Shown piece by piece: positions 1 through 10,027 of a stretch of DNA of 22,611 bases. Origin of the DNA: Branchiostoma floridae (lineage: Eukaryota; Chordata; Leptocardii; Amphioxiformes; Branchiostomatidae). A model generated the notes under the pieces. That model had not been told where the DNA came from. It worked only from the letters and a program-made list of their open reading frames with translations, and did no database searches. The stretch is taken from assembly GCF_000003815.2 (NCBI RefSeq), contig NC_049996.1:3838931-3861541 (forward strand). The letters are read 5' to 3'. Within the stretch, counting starts at the first letter, position 1, and every line of letters starts with the position of its first letter. A program made the translations under genes and the position numbers.

Positions 1-715
1 AGTCTACTTAACATATGATTATATTGCGGTGGGTGCTCCGTGTGGAGTCATTACTTTACGAGTCCCTTTATAGCAGCAGCAGTAGTTGGTCTGAGCATTA
101 CTTGCGTGTCATTGGTCCTATCTGTCACAAATCCGACGGAGTGTCATAATTTTTTACATTCCTCCGATAGTCAGTAAGCCACTAAGGTATCATGAAACGT
201 AACTTTCAGTTCTTGTCGTTTATGTGTTTTTATTTTCTTTATTCATATTTCCTTTCCTTGAACACGGAAGAGAAATAAAAAGGGAACTTATGATTGTATC
301 TATCATTTTAATGCACGTTCGGTGTCCAATTACCTTTAGTTGTTCCTTTAGGTACAAACGTTTCTTGTCAAAGACTGACCATGGTCGTCAGTCTTCTTTT
401 CATGTGTTACACTTTTATACGATGAATGAATTGTCCCAAGGAGGGCAGATGTAATGTAAAGCAAACATCCTCATAGATGTGAATCATTCTGCATTTTCAA
501 TTAGCTAGTTATAGTGAAATGCCACTTCACAATGCATACGGCATGCTTGGTATCCCATACTCTTTTCCATAAGTGTGTTGGGTTCGTTAACTGTTTGGCA
601 GTTGTGGCTAATGCATAAAGCATACACGGGGCCTAAAGAATTATTTCAGATATAAGTCAATAAACAGGATGAAGGGTAGGCAAAATGCACTTTCTGCACA
701 ACGCCGGAAATGTAT
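1..715. other. Non-coding stretch, nothing recognised
   Basis: No repeat, RNA gene or convincing coding frame is visible. The only open frame of note (224-454, 76 codons) has a low-complexity, phenylalanine-rich start and no recognisable domain, so it looks like chance in AT-rich DNA. Confidence 0.5.
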
Positions 716-727
716 CCCCCCCCCCCC
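716..727 (+). repeat. Poly-C tract (12 C)
   Basis: An uninterrupted run of twelve C. Runs of exactly the same length occur at 4802-4813 and 10028-10039. It may be length-polymorphic, and homopolymer length is prone to sequencing or assembly error. Confidence 0.95.
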
Positions 728-2003
728 AATAGCACATGATAAGGCTAAGCTCTTGACAGTAAGAAATTCGAAAAAGAAAACTCTATCATAAATATTTAAA
801 GGAGTTATGAGGTCTTCCATGTCTTGTCCTCATTTCGCTCCAATAAACACAGACGTCGTTGATGTACACATCTGCTCAGTACTCCAGACACTAAGACGTG
901 CTCGGAACGTCAAGTTGAAGAAGATTTATGATTAATCTAGAAAGCAACGACCCCGTGTGCTTAACCTTACACGTCTCATATTAGAAATTAAGAATAAAGA
1001 TCATTCATAAGGATGCAGGTGACAAGTAAGGTATTAATAGCTGAAACATAATTTCAATCTATAAATCTTTAGGGTAATGCCTTCAATGAGAATAACTGTG
1101 TTCTGATTGACCCATTTACAAAGTCATAAGTAGTCAGGATGTGAGAAAATATACTTAATATAACACTTAAAATTATGTATATTCACAAATATTTAAATGA
1201 TTTAACGTTAACTTATTAACAAATGCCATACTTTCAAAAATAAATGTCATTGAAATATAGACAACATATTAGTTTACATATTGAAATTATTATTAATGAG
1301 CCATATAAACCGATTTTACGGTATCTCTCATAAATTGGTTTGCACCAATGTGACATTTCTATAAACGTGTATATTAACATTTTAAAAAAAGTGCTAAAAG
1401 TTAAATGTATACTTTTGAATGAAGTATTTGATGAGGTACATGTATAATGCAGCACTTAAGTTCCTAACGTTCCTTTATATTTAGGCAATTCATTTATGGA
1501 TAAACTATCATCAGCTATTTATTCATTGAAATGTTAGCGGCTATTTATACATTATCAGTTATATTAACATATATATTTAGTCACTGAATTAATTTAGTGT
1601 TCTCCGAAATACCTTAAGAATTACACCAACCAAAGAATACTTCTCGGCAAACTCTCCTGGATTTTAGGACGATCATTTAACTTATCTGTATTTTCAGAAA
1701 ATGTTTTGATTTCTTTTCTACTACGTGGAGGTACATCTTTGTCATATTCGATAAATACTAAAATTTTAAATCTAACCCAAAACTTCATCACAACCACCAA
1801 ACGTTTTCTTCCTGATTAATTTTTTCAAGCATTTTAGTTCTTTGTTACTGGGGTAGGGGACCGGACTTGCGCACACATCAACTTTTGTAACAGTTATACA
1901 CATCACTTAATCTTTATTTGTTGCCAGTTTTGTTTATATCTTCGAATTTCTTTATTTGAATTTATTTAGTTTAGTTATGTTTATGTTATTGTTTATATAT
2001 GTA
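728..2003. other. AT-rich non-coding stretch
   Basis: This is strongly AT-rich DNA, especially 1140-1620, with stops in every frame. The 73-codon minus-strand frame at 1234-1455 has no recognisable domain. I see no repeats, splice-bounded exons or RNA genes. Confidence 0.5.
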
Positions 2004-2050
2004 TAGTGGTGGCGTTGATATAAGTAGTTAACTTGAGTGCGCCACCACTA
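2004..2050. repeat. Perfect 11-bp inverted repeat (hairpin)
   Basis: TAGTGGTGGCG at 2004-2014 is followed after 25 bases by its exact reverse complement CGCCACCACTA at 2040-2050. The stem is GC-rich inside AT-rich DNA. About 25 bases downstream there is AATAAA and then an A-rich run (2075-2092), so the hairpin could lie near the 3' end of an old retroposed element. No host gene is visible. Confidence 0.85.
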
Positions 2051-2074
2051 CGTCTGTCTTTTCTGTCAATGAGA

Positions 2075-2092
2075 ATAAAAATTAAAAAAAAA
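2075..2092 (+). repeat. A-rich tract with AATAAA
   Basis: An AATAAA hexamer is followed by an A-rich run. This could be the decayed poly-A tail of a plus-strand retroposed copy ending about 2092, but no target-site duplication or recognisable body was found, so it may be chance. Confidence 0.3.
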
Positions 2093-2389
2093 TACATTAA
2101 GAGCCATAATTTTACTACAACCTTTTTCGTAGATATCATTTAAAGAGATTGAGTTGATCGTCACAAATTGAGAAATCATAATCATAGCGGTGTTTCATTA
2201 GAATAACTGATAAAATCACTAAGCTGCTATAAATCTCGCACTACTGCTATAGATATCCTTTATGATAACCTTCTTGATTTATGATTACCCTAAGAAGTGA
2301 GAATCAATGCGACATCCTTTGCATATCTTTACCTTATGCCAAAAATTTTAGAGTCAAACATGTTGGTTGTGTCCCAGGAAATGTATTGC

Positions 2390-2530
2390 CACATTACACT
2401 TTTCTATTTTTTGTTGTTGTCTTGTTCTCTTTTTCTTTGTTTCTTTCTTTCATAATTTCTTTCTTCCCTTCTTATCTATCTTTTACTTGCTTTCTTTATT
2501 TCATACATTTTCTCACTTGTGGATACTTTC
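2390..2530. repeat. Polypyrimidine-rich stretch
   Basis: The plus strand is dominated by T and C over about 140 bases, with many TTTC and TTCT runs. The two overlapping open frames here (2281-2565 and 2367-2588) are Phe/Leu/Ser-rich by-products of this composition, not proteins. Confidence 0.75.
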
Positions 2531-2985
2531 TTTTATCTTGGTTTGCTTTCTTTCAACACAATTAGCCCCACAAAGTAGGGTAATCTAATATTCTCTTTCT
2601 AGATGAGGTTAATGCAGATAGAACACGTGACTCTGTGAACAGTGGATCATAAGTTGTCTCTGTGCAGGGATGACTGTAAAGCTATGATGTAGACTGTCCC
2701 TTTTTTCTCATTTTCCCCCTCTCTTTCAAAGTCTGCTAACACAATCAGCACAAAGTAGACTGATCTTATCTTCTAGATGAGGTTTATGCAGATAGGACAC
2801 GTGACTTTGTGAGCAGTGTATCATAAGTTGTAGGAAGTCTATGGCGCCCGACGTCTCTGTTCAGGAATGGTTATAAAGCTAAAATCAGATGCAGATAGAT
2901 TCTTTTATCTCGGTTTGTTCTCTTTGAAACTCTTCCATAAAGTAGGTTAATCTAATCTTCTAGATAAGGTTAATGAACTCAATTA
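2526..2985. repeat. Tandem repeat, 3 units of about 175-187 bp
   Basis: Three diverged units share the order: a TTTATCT/GGTTTG-type start, CACAAAGTAG or ATAAAGTAG, a TAATCTAAT-like stretch, TCTAGATGAGGTTAATG, then GATAGRACACGTGACT. The TCTAGAT(G/A)AGGTT anchor has AGAT at 2601, 2775 and 2962, giving spacings of 174 and 187. The first two units carry a CACGTG E-box core within this block, and the third is truncated after the anchor. Nothing suggests coding. Confidence 0.85.
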
Positions 2986-3094
2986 CCTCACTGTCTCTGT
3001 TTTCTTTCAAATCCCCCTTGTGGAAGTGACCTGGTTTTCACTAATACCGTGGAGCCTACAGAAATCTTTATTACACCACCATGGTCCACTTACG

Positions 3095-3168
3095 GACCGT
3101 ACAACTGTACGTTACGGTCTACATAATACCCTTTCGGAGGTATTAAGTCATTTACTGTGCAATGACTT
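3095..3168. repeat. Cluster of three perfect hairpins
   Basis: Three consecutive inverted repeats: GACCGTA (3095-3101) with TACGGTC (3113-3119), which also contains an alternative GTAC stem; TAATACC (3124-3130) with GGTATTA (3139-3145); AAGTCATT (3145-3152) with AATGACTT (3161-3168). All stems are perfect. This may be part of a foldback transposon or the template of a structured RNA. The 68-codon frame 3020-3226 across it is not convincing. Confidence 0.7.
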
Positions 3169-3169
3169 G

Positions 3170-4113
3170 AAAACACAAATCTCTTTTCAAGGAGAGGGTG
3201 AGGGTGTCTCTTGTGGGGTGACCTAGAAAAGTTTCTTTTATTGGTAGATTAGATTTTACGCTCTCTGCCTAAGGACAAAATGTAGAGGCGGCTTCAACTT
3301 AATTTCATCACAAAGACGAGAAAATGATTTCCGGTTGATACTTCCAAGAAAAATTGACGTATTGCTTTGGTGTGAGTCAGTGTGTTCCAGTCCGGACATT
3401 TATGGTCAGCATAACTTTAGAACCTCTAAAAATATTTTAATGATGTATAAATAGATGTTGACAAGACAAAAGTTTTCTGAGCCATGATGTTTTGCGATAT
3501 TTCTAAGGAAAAACTACAGTTAGATTGGTACCTTATGATCGTAAGGTTTCAGGAATCTCCTCGGCACTGGGTGTGATACCCACCCGCAGGGGCCTGCAAT
3601 GCACTCCGGTAAAGTTTCACGGGGTGAGATTAGGATTTGTAGCACACGATGACGGCTGTGTATCCAAATTTTGTTAAAGGCCAGAGAGGAAAAGTTGGAA
3701 GAACAAAAATGAAGACAAATATTGGCTTGTATGTCATGTTTTAGTCGTTTGTTCAACATCCCTGACCACCTAGATTTTATACTGAAGGTAAGCACTTCTT
3801 TTCTTTGCACGTTCGTACCAGTTTAGGGCCCCCAGAGTATGTCATCCATATAATCAAATTAATATAGCCAAAGCTACCCAGTCATAGTTGCACCGTGTTA
3901 GATACATATACACAAGGTCGAAGCCGACATTTTGATTCGCAGCTCATTTGATTCATGGATTAGGACAACATACAAAAGGTCAGCTTTGATCCACCGTAGA
4001 TATGATAATCTACATAATTTATGCACGGTGGTGGCTTGGTCACCGCTCTGCGTGAGTGTGCATATGTCATCATGACCCTTGATTTATCTATGAAGTCACC
4101 TATATTAGGAGAT
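3170..4113. other. Non-coding stretch, nothing recognised
   Basis: No clear repeat or gene. A near-palindrome CCTTATGATCGTAAGG sits about 3533 and a slightly GC-richer patch covers 3540-3630. The 96-codon minus frame 3520-3810 has no domain I recognise; it could be a transposon fragment, but I cannot support that. Confidence 0.4.
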
Positions 4114-4127
4114 CACTTTGCAACCAT

Positions 4128-4420
4128 AGATAAAGGTTAAGATATTCCTATAGCCATTTTGAAGCCATAGGGACAGTTGGTGGTTATTTACTGAGTCTAG
4201 GGTACAGTATTGGAAGGTGGAGCCCATACCTCTCCTTCTTACGCCTTTTACCTCCCCAACTGAAGCCAGATACCCATTTTTACACCTGGGTGAAGTGAGG
4301 AAGGTCGTGTAAAATGCCTTTCCAAAGAGCACAACGTCGGGGGCACGGCGTGTATCGAGCTCGCAACTTCTAGATTCCGAGCCGAACGGTCTACCACAGT
4401 TTACGCCAACCACTACGCCA
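4128..4420 (-). mobile_element. tRNA-derived SINE, near full length
   Basis: Read on the minus strand, the element starts with a tRNA-like head (A box about GGCGTAAACTGTGGTAGAC, B box about GCGAGCTCGATAC). It continues through a conserved core (GGAAAGGCATTTTACACGAC, then CACCCAGGTGTAAAAATGGG) and ends in a tail with GGGCTCCACCTTCCAATACT and ACTGTCCCTATGGCTTC. The core and tail match the element at 14042-14318 closely, so both belong to one family. Its 5' end abuts another SINE head (4421-4545). The minus-strand frame 4105-4551 is a by-product of these two elements. Confidence 0.88.
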
Positions 4421-4545
4421 ACAGTAAGAAAAGTTGTGTAAAGTGTCTTTCCCAAGGGCACAAGATCAGTACAACCAAAAAATTGGTTCTGGGCCAAATA
4501 CCCTACATTGAGGTACACGGCCCCACAAGTAGTTACGCCACATGA
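4421..4545 (-). mobile_element. Older, interrupted SINE head
   Basis: On the minus strand, TGGCGTAACTACTTGTGG resembles a decayed tRNA A box, followed by GTGCCCTTGGGAAAGACACT and TTTACACAACTTTTC, the start of the same conserved SINE core seen at 13024-13286. The core stops where the next head (4128-4420) begins. Either a younger SINE inserted into an older one, or the two moved as a dimer. Confidence 0.7.
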
Positions 4546-4801
4546 TACCACTAGTGTATCATTGAATCCCTTGTTCCATTATGCGACTTACCTTATTAAG
4601 CACTTTGCAACCAATATTGGCTGTAGTAACCTATAGTGGCCTTCTAAATTTAGGCCAATTACTAGTTTCATTTTGAGGCTCGCCGCACATGTCGCAAACT
4701 GGGTCACCGATATGTGCACAATAACGTACAGGGCAATAAAGGTGGAGTCAGTCAGCGACACGCTTCGTCTAATCTTCTGCATAGGGGTAAATGTAATGAA
4801 G

Positions 4802-4813
4802 CCCCCCCCCCCC
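4802..4813 (+). repeat. Poly-C tract (12 C)
   Basis: An uninterrupted run of twelve C between AAG and TTCC, the same length as the tracts at 716 and 10028. Confidence 0.95.
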
Positions 4814-5239
4814 TTCCTATGTCACTAAATACTGTTGTACAAAGGCACTAAAATATGATACTAACTTCATTGACGCAGCAATATATTTCATAAGATCTTT
4901 ATCGACTATAGACAATATAACTGACCTGAGCACCGCAAATAAAATATTAATGAGTATTTATATAGTTAGGATATGAATGACTATATCTCTATTGGTTTAA
5001 AGTTGAACTGTAACTTACAAACCAAACAACAAACTTATTTCTAAGTTGATGTCAGCAGCAAAAGCCAACAAACATCAAATATCAACCCTAGAATCAAAAT
5101 AAACACTCGTAGTAACAAAACTAAATGTTGCAATATATTCACGAATAGATCTGTTTTGGAACTACCACCTTGATATAACTATATAATAGCCAAAATCATG
5201 TCAATCCATATTTGCTGCTTTGATATAATATGTTTTAGT
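4814..5239. other. AT-rich non-coding stretch
   Basis: AT-rich, with no open frame of note, no recognised repeat and no RNA gene. Confidence 0.5.
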
Positions 5240-5375
5240 TCTTATTTCCTTTGGACAGACAAAGACAATGTGGCACTGAACTCAAGTTCCCAAGGGCACA
5301 ACGTCGGGGGCACGGCGAGTGTGGTATTTAGGACCTCTAAATTCCGAGCCGAACGCTCTACTAGGTAAGCCACAC
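5240..5375 (-). mobile_element. Internally deleted tRNA-derived SINE
   Basis: On the minus strand the tRNA-like head is clear (GTGGCTTACCTAGTAGAGCG, then TTCGGCTCGGAATTTAGAGG and GCCCCCGACGTTGTGCCC). It joins directly to the 3' tail ACTTGAGTTCAGTGCCACAT. In the full copy at 13024-13286 that tail lies about 130 bases further on, after the conserved core. The core is therefore precisely missing here. The 89-codon minus frame 5282-5551 partly overlaps the head and is not a gene. Confidence 0.82.
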
Positions 5376-6568
5376 ACGGTATATTTACAAGTATCTGTGC
5401 CGTAAACTATGTGTAGCAATTTAGCAGAGCATACAGGATTCGCCGATGATTTTTGATTGCCAATATTATAATAGTAATGCGTGTCGAAAGCGTGTCGAAA
5501 GATCACTCTATAATTGTGCATGTTTCGCTTCAGGGCTGTACATAAGGTCATGCTGATTCGGTTATTATATAGATGACATTCACTTGGAATCCTAAAACAG
5601 ATGACATTTGGGGCGTTTTTTCTTGTTAGACTGGTAAAAAAAACATACCTGAAAAAAATCAGTGGACCAGATGAAGACAGAAAACCAGTGAACCGGATGA
5701 TGGACCGATTTGAAAAGGAATAGACTATATCGGCAGGCGTTCACGTGTTTTAGAGCTTACCGGTCCAAGAACATAACAAGAGTGAAGTAGAAGAGAGTTG
5801 ATAGTAATTTTACAGTCTAATTTGGTCTAAAGCAGATGTAGTTAGTGTTGTTTACATAACTTGGATAGGATTTTAAAACGCCAGTGGACGCCGGATACTC
5901 TACTAAACAGAATCATTTTTAGCGAAATCGACCGTTGTTTCGAGTAATGTCCATTTATAAGTTTTTGGAGAAAATCAGTTCAAGGTTCAGGTCCGGACCT
6001 GGACCTGGATTTTCGGTACCGGTGCCCATTTCTAGATGCAACTATGCCAAAATTTGCAATTATTATCTAATCTAAGTGGCCAGGAAGATTGGGAAGATGA
6101 CTGAGCACAAAGAGTATGCATATGGTATACCGAAAACAGATTCTCAACTTTTCTTTTTCCAAATTTTCTTTGACTTTTGACTTGACTTTGACATTGTACG
6201 ATATTACCTCATAACAAGCAAGGTGTCTGTTCCAAAGCCTAGCTTTATCCCTGGCTATTATGTTGAAGCGACTTGTAATGAAAGTTACTTTTACAGATAA
6301 AACATTCTCCAATTCTGAAGTTGTAAACTTTATGACATGGAGGGCCCAGTTGTAACAAGACCTGACAACTAGGGTCATAACATTTGTCGAAGATATCCCA
6401 GCCTTTAAGGAAGGTAATCCTCACAGGAGAGGCAATAAAACATCAAGCCTGATTACCTGCAATAAAGAGCATGGAGGCAATTTTTGCTTCACTCGTCGGG
6501 TCTTGACAAGCAATTCTCATGGACAGACCGGGCGATTCTTGATTAGTGATTTAGACATATTGTAAAAC
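5376..6568. other. Non-coding stretch with minor repeats
   Basis: GCGTGTCGAAA is duplicated in tandem at about 5479-5500. A perfect palindrome AGGTCCGGACCT lies at 5989-6000, followed by GGACCTGG and GGTACCGG. Short CAGTGRACC motifs occur at about 5660-5710. The 103-codon minus frame 6067-6378 has no recognisable domain. Part of 5630-6030 may be a decayed transposon, unproven. Confidence 0.4.
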
Positions 6569-6678
6569 TGTATGTGTGTGTGTGTATGTGTGTGTGTGTG
6601 TGTGTTTGTGTGTGTGTATGTGTGTGTGTATGTGTGTTTGTATGTGTGTGTACGTGTGTGTGTGTGCGTGTGTATGTG
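6569..6678 (+). repeat. (TG)n microsatellite, interrupted
   Basis: About 110 bases of TG repeats with A and C interruptions (TGTATG, TGTTTG, TACGTG). The Val/Cys frame on the plus strand and the His/Thr frame on the minus strand are by-products of the dinucleotide. Confidence 0.97.
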
Positions 6679-6983
6679 AAAGTTCGCCATGTATAGCTAT
6701 ATTAGACATGTATAGTAAAGAATTGTGTGTCACCAGTATTGCTGATTACACCTGGTTTTAAATAGACTTTTGAATTGACTTGCAGGCTGTGGCGTAACAT
6801 CTTTGCGTAACTGTGCGTCTAGCTCTTAAAAGAAATCAATATAAATTGGGGAAAGTTTCTAACACATTTTCCGAACGCAATCAATAACGCTTTGTATACT
6901 TTTGTAGACTTTGCTATATTTTCTCCTTCAGATAGTGCCTAGTAATACATAATTCAAAAAGTTTCCTTACTGTTTCAGGAGCA
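6679..6983. other. Non-coding stretch, nothing recognised
   Basis: No repeat or coding signal seen between the TG microsatellite and the foldback element. Confidence 0.5.
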
Positions 6984-7213
6984 GCGTAACGCTAGTGCAC
7001 CTCAATCCATGGGGTAACCTATATTCGTTGCTTTTAAAAACAGGGAATTTAAGAATATCAACGTGTCTGACATTGGTTCCAAAATGCAACATTTTAGAAA
7101 TATTGCAGTTTGTGAGGTGAAAACCACTCTCCGTTAACTTGATTTCCCTAAACATGTTTTTCTAAAACAACGTATTTAGGTTACCCCCGGATAAAGGTGA
7201 ACTGGCGTTATAC
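6984..7213. mobile_element. Foldback MITE-like element
   Basis: The ends form imperfect terminal inverted repeats of about 50 bp. The left end reads GCGTAACGCTAGTGCACCTC then GGGGTAACCTATATTCGTTG. The reverse complement of the right end reads GTATAACGCCAGTTCACCTT then GGGGGTAACCTAAATACGTT. Complementarity continues inwards (AAAAACAGGGAATTT against AAAAACATGTTTAGGGAAAT) to a near-palindromic centre around GCAACATTTTAGAAATATTGC-like bases, so almost the whole 230 bp can fold. It has no transposase and would need an autonomous partner. I see no clear target-site duplication. Confidence 0.8.
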
Positions 7214-7214
7214 A

Positions 7215-7430
7215 TTAACCAGGAGAGGCTGCTAACCCTTCCCTTTAACATGCTCACGGAATTCTAACATGGAACCAGAGGTTCTACGTCCCTACCGAAA
7301 GACAGGTGCAGCCCCAACCAAGATACCCTTTCCAGCGTTTGAACCGGTGTCTTCAAGTCAACAACATATATAGGTAAGAGAAATCCAACTATGAGGCTTT
7401 TACCAGTTGAGCTACAAGGACATTCCCTAC
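7215..7430 (-). mobile_element. tRNA-derived SINE, second type
   Basis: On the minus strand, TTGTAGCTCAACTGGTAAAA is an excellent tRNA A box and CCGGTTCAAACGCTGG a good B box. The A-to-B spacing is longer than in a normal tRNA, so this is not a functional tRNA gene. A body with TGTCTTTCGGTAGGGACGTA then GAACCTCTGGTTCC follows, which resembles a core shared by many invertebrate SINEs (from memory). The same core appears on the plus strand at about 11400. The open frames here on both strands are not genes. Confidence 0.75.
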
Positions 7431-7939
7431 TACACTTCTTACACCGTAACACCTCTTCATCCGTCTTTCTCAATGCATTATGTAACAACTGTTCACATCC
7501 CCTTGGTATAATTCACAGCGTGTCTTCACTATCTGAAAATGCATTTGTTAAGCTGAAAGGATTCGAGAGTAGCATAATAATGTCCAGACTTCTCCTTGAA
7601 ATGCATCGCCCTGTCTCGACACATACGAAGAAGTGATTCTTCAAGAAGATCGATATTTGTACTCTTCGCAGAGTGGGAAGGGCATTTTCATGGTGTTAGT
7701 TGAAATTGAGTGCGGACCTTAGGCGTACGGGGTGTCCGACATAGCCCTTGAAAAATAGGGGCAGCGGCAGTAGCCATTTATTACTATGGTAGGATATCTT
7801 GTGTGGTGTTGTGTCATGGCTATCGCCAAGGGCTATATGGGATGTCACCCAGAACGACCCTACCACCACTGTTACGTGCTAGGTGTTTTATTACACATAA
7901 GACTCCCTTTCAAATAAAAGGCGAACGCCTAGCGACCAT
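7431..7939. other. Non-coding stretch, nothing recognised
   Basis: No clear repeat or gene. The 81-codon plus frame 7391-7636 starts inside the SINE and has no recognisable domain. Confidence 0.4.
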
Positions 7940-8192
7940 AAGGTGGTATCTCAGTGAACTTGGGGAACCAGCACGGCTTTTGCGGAGTTCGAAAAATTAC
8001 TCAACAAAATTCAGAGATAAATGACTAATTTTCTTACGTTTTGTGTATTTTGTTGTATTCTAAGTCATACATTTACGTATAATGCAATATCTAAATTATA
8101 AAAAAAAACGGAGGAAGTAACAACTGTGTCTGACAGTGAACAAACCCCGCAGTGCCACACCGGTGCCCCAAGTGGCAGTGAGATACCACCTT
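7940..8192 (+). mobile_element. MITE, copy 1 of 2
   Basis: Terminal inverted repeats of about 48 bp begin AAGGTGGTATCTCAGTGAAC and end GTGGCAGTGAGATACCACCT. The interior (ACTCAACAAAATTCAGAGAT, TTTTGTGTATTTTGTTGT, AAGTCATACATTTACGTA) matches the interior of the element at 21167-21420 in reverse complement, so both are copies of one non-autonomous DNA transposon family of about 255 bp. No transposase is present. No convincing target-site duplication is visible, so the exact end may be off by a base or two. Confidence 0.88.
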
Positions 8193-8286
8193 TGCAGTGA
8201 CGAAAACTTGATTTTTGATTTTATAATGATATGGTGTAAGATGTACACGTATAGGCTAAGGAATAACAAGCACACACCCCAACCAA

Positions 8287-8321
8287 CACACACACACACA
8301 CACGCACGCACACACACACAC
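8287..8321 (+). repeat. (CA)n microsatellite
   Basis: About 35 bases of CA with GCAC interruptions. Overlapping Cys/Val-rich minus frames (8096-8471) are by-products. Confidence 0.95.
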
Positions 8322-8660
8322 TAGAATATGGAAAATATAATGGTAAAGTAGAATAGCAAATACAACTAATAAAACGATAGTGAAAAATAAGAGAAAACAC
8401 ATGCACCACAGAATGTATGAAACACAACGATGAAAATGACTAGAATACGTAAAAAAGAAAGTCCAACCCAATGCCTAAGAACTTTGTCAAATCTGCAACC
8501 ATCTATAACACCGAACTTATCCTTGGCAATGGAAGTTGAAAGCCCACCTCAATTAGAGGAATCGATAAAAAAGTAATTTTCCATCCAGTCTATCTTTGTG
8601 AGGCTAATACATGCTATTGACTTTGGTGATTGCTGGAATCTCTACAGTAACTCTTTCGTC
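8322..8660. other. AT-rich non-coding stretch
   Basis: Nothing recognised; no open frame outside the microsatellite artefacts. Confidence 0.5.
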
Positions 8661-9045
8661 ACGAAGCAGCGAGTTTGTCTGACTTCACGCTGTGAAATAG
8701 CTTAGTCAGACATACAGTCTTCTCTATCCTTATATGGTGACTAGAATTCTCTACGAAGCATTCTACAACTTGAAGATAATGCTTGCATACTTGGAGGATG
8801 TCTGAAGTTAAATTGTCTAGCTCCAAAGGTTGTAAAGCTTGTGAAAGAACAAGAAACAAGCAACGAGTTTGTCTGGCTTCCCGCTGTGAAAGAGCTTAGG
8901 TAGACGCCCAGCCACTACAGGGTGACTAGAATTCCTTACTGAACATTTTACATCTTAAAGACAATGCTTGCACACTCGGAGGATGTCTAAAGTTAAGTTG
9001 GCTACAAAGGTCCTAGAGCCGGTGTCAAAACGAGAAATAAAATAA
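8661..9045. repeat. Tandem duplication, 2 units of 194 bp
   Basis: Unit 1 (about 8661-8854) and unit 2 (about 8855-9045) share, in order, GCRRCGAGTTTGTCTG, CGCTGTGAAA, GGTGACTAGAATTC, AATGCTTGCA and GGAGGATGTCT. The GAGTTTGTCT anchor is at 8671 and 8865. Units differ by substitutions and small indels, so the duplication is not recent. The 66-codon minus frame 8659-8859 lies in unit 1 and is disrupted in unit 2, arguing against coding. Confidence 0.88.
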
Positions 9046-9700
9046 AATTTTGATAAAAAATATAACTTATTATGCGCTATAACACTTAATTAGGGTCATT
9101 GACTACGCTGGGCAGACAAGCTGCCTTAGACTATACCATGCTACTTTCAATAAGGGCGTGTCGGCCTGCATTGGCCATTTGCCGCGTTGCCTGAAAAAGC
9201 AGCTAGGGAGCCAAGTATTGCCATATTCATTTTAAACCTAAATAACGACAAATGTGCTAACGAACACATAGATGTACTAAAAAATCTTGAGTTTTAGGAG
9301 CAACTACAACCAAATAAAATAAAACAAAACAAAGAAATTACCTCTACAAACCGAACTTTTTGCAGCAAAAAAATGTTGGATGTGTTCTGCGTAATTTTTA
9401 AGGATGCTAATTTTTAAGTGCTTAATTGTCAAAATATCTTTTTTTTGCGATGGGAGTTACATATTTTTAGTCTACAAATATGATGCAAAGCATTATTTAC
9501 TTTGTTCAGATCTAAACTATATGCCTACACAGCCGAAAATAAGGACCATTTTCCCGAGAGAGTCTTTTGTCACGACACATACAATCGATGAGCATCAAAA
9601 TTTTAAGGTTGTACCAGGAAGACAGTCATTAAGGTCTCCTTTTTTGATGGATGTCGACAGCTAAGATCCAATTATCTGTTGCCTTTTTTCAAGTTAAGGT
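9046..9700. other. Non-coding stretch
   Basis: No gene recognised. One copy of a dispersed motif (GCAGCTAGGGAGCC at 9199) lies here; related strings occur at 12302, 12340, 13772, 13907, 15009 and 18327. The 86-codon plus frame 9404-9664 has no recognisable domain. Confidence 0.45.
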
Positions 9701-10026
9701 GTGCAGTGTACAGAATACCAATATTCCTTTGCTATCCGTAATACTGAATGAAAAAATACCTTTATTCTTATTTTTTGGCCCAATAGAGCTATGGACAGGT
9801 CGCAACTAAAGCATTTTTGACAAACATAAACATGTTTATGTTACTACCGTAGTTGTTTAGTGAACAGAATACAAATATTTCTTTGCTAGCCATATACTGA
9901 TTAAACCAATAACCTTATTGTATTTTTGACCAACTAAGGTAAATACACGTCGCAACAAAGATATTTTTGCAAACATAAACATGTTGATACTAGTACCGTA
10001 GGTTTGTAGTGTAGAGAATACAAAAC
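9701..10026. repeat. Tandem duplication, about 150 bp, 2.2 units
   Basis: Shared landmarks: GTGTACAGAATACCAATATT (9705) against GTGAACAGAATACAAATATT (about 9860) and GTGTAGAGAATACAAA (about 10009). Each full unit ends with TTTTTG, CAAACATAAACATGTT and TACCGTAG. The third unit is a fragment that runs into the poly-C/(CA)n tract. Confidence 0.87.
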
Positions 10027-10027
10027 A

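Larger units (their letters stand above)
4114..4613. repeat. 13-bp direct repeat bracketing the compound SINE
   Basis: CACTTTGCAACCA occurs at 4114-4126 and again at 4601-4613, enclosing both SINE segments. It has a plausible length for a target-site duplication of one composite retroposition. Alternatively, both copies may come from related SINE 3' tails, because CCTATAG lies nearby in both flanks. Confidence 0.5.

Noticed and set aside
4105-4551. 148-codon minus-strand frame
   Set aside because: It is fully explained by two adjacent SINE segments.
5989-6000. Palindrome AGGTCCGGACCT as a nuclear-receptor site
   Set aside because: The half-site AGGTCC is not the AGGTCA consensus and the neighbourhood is repeat-like.
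7337-7430. Functional tRNA gene suggested by good A and B boxes
   Set aside because: The spacing between boxes is too long, no proper acceptor stem forms, and a SINE body follows.
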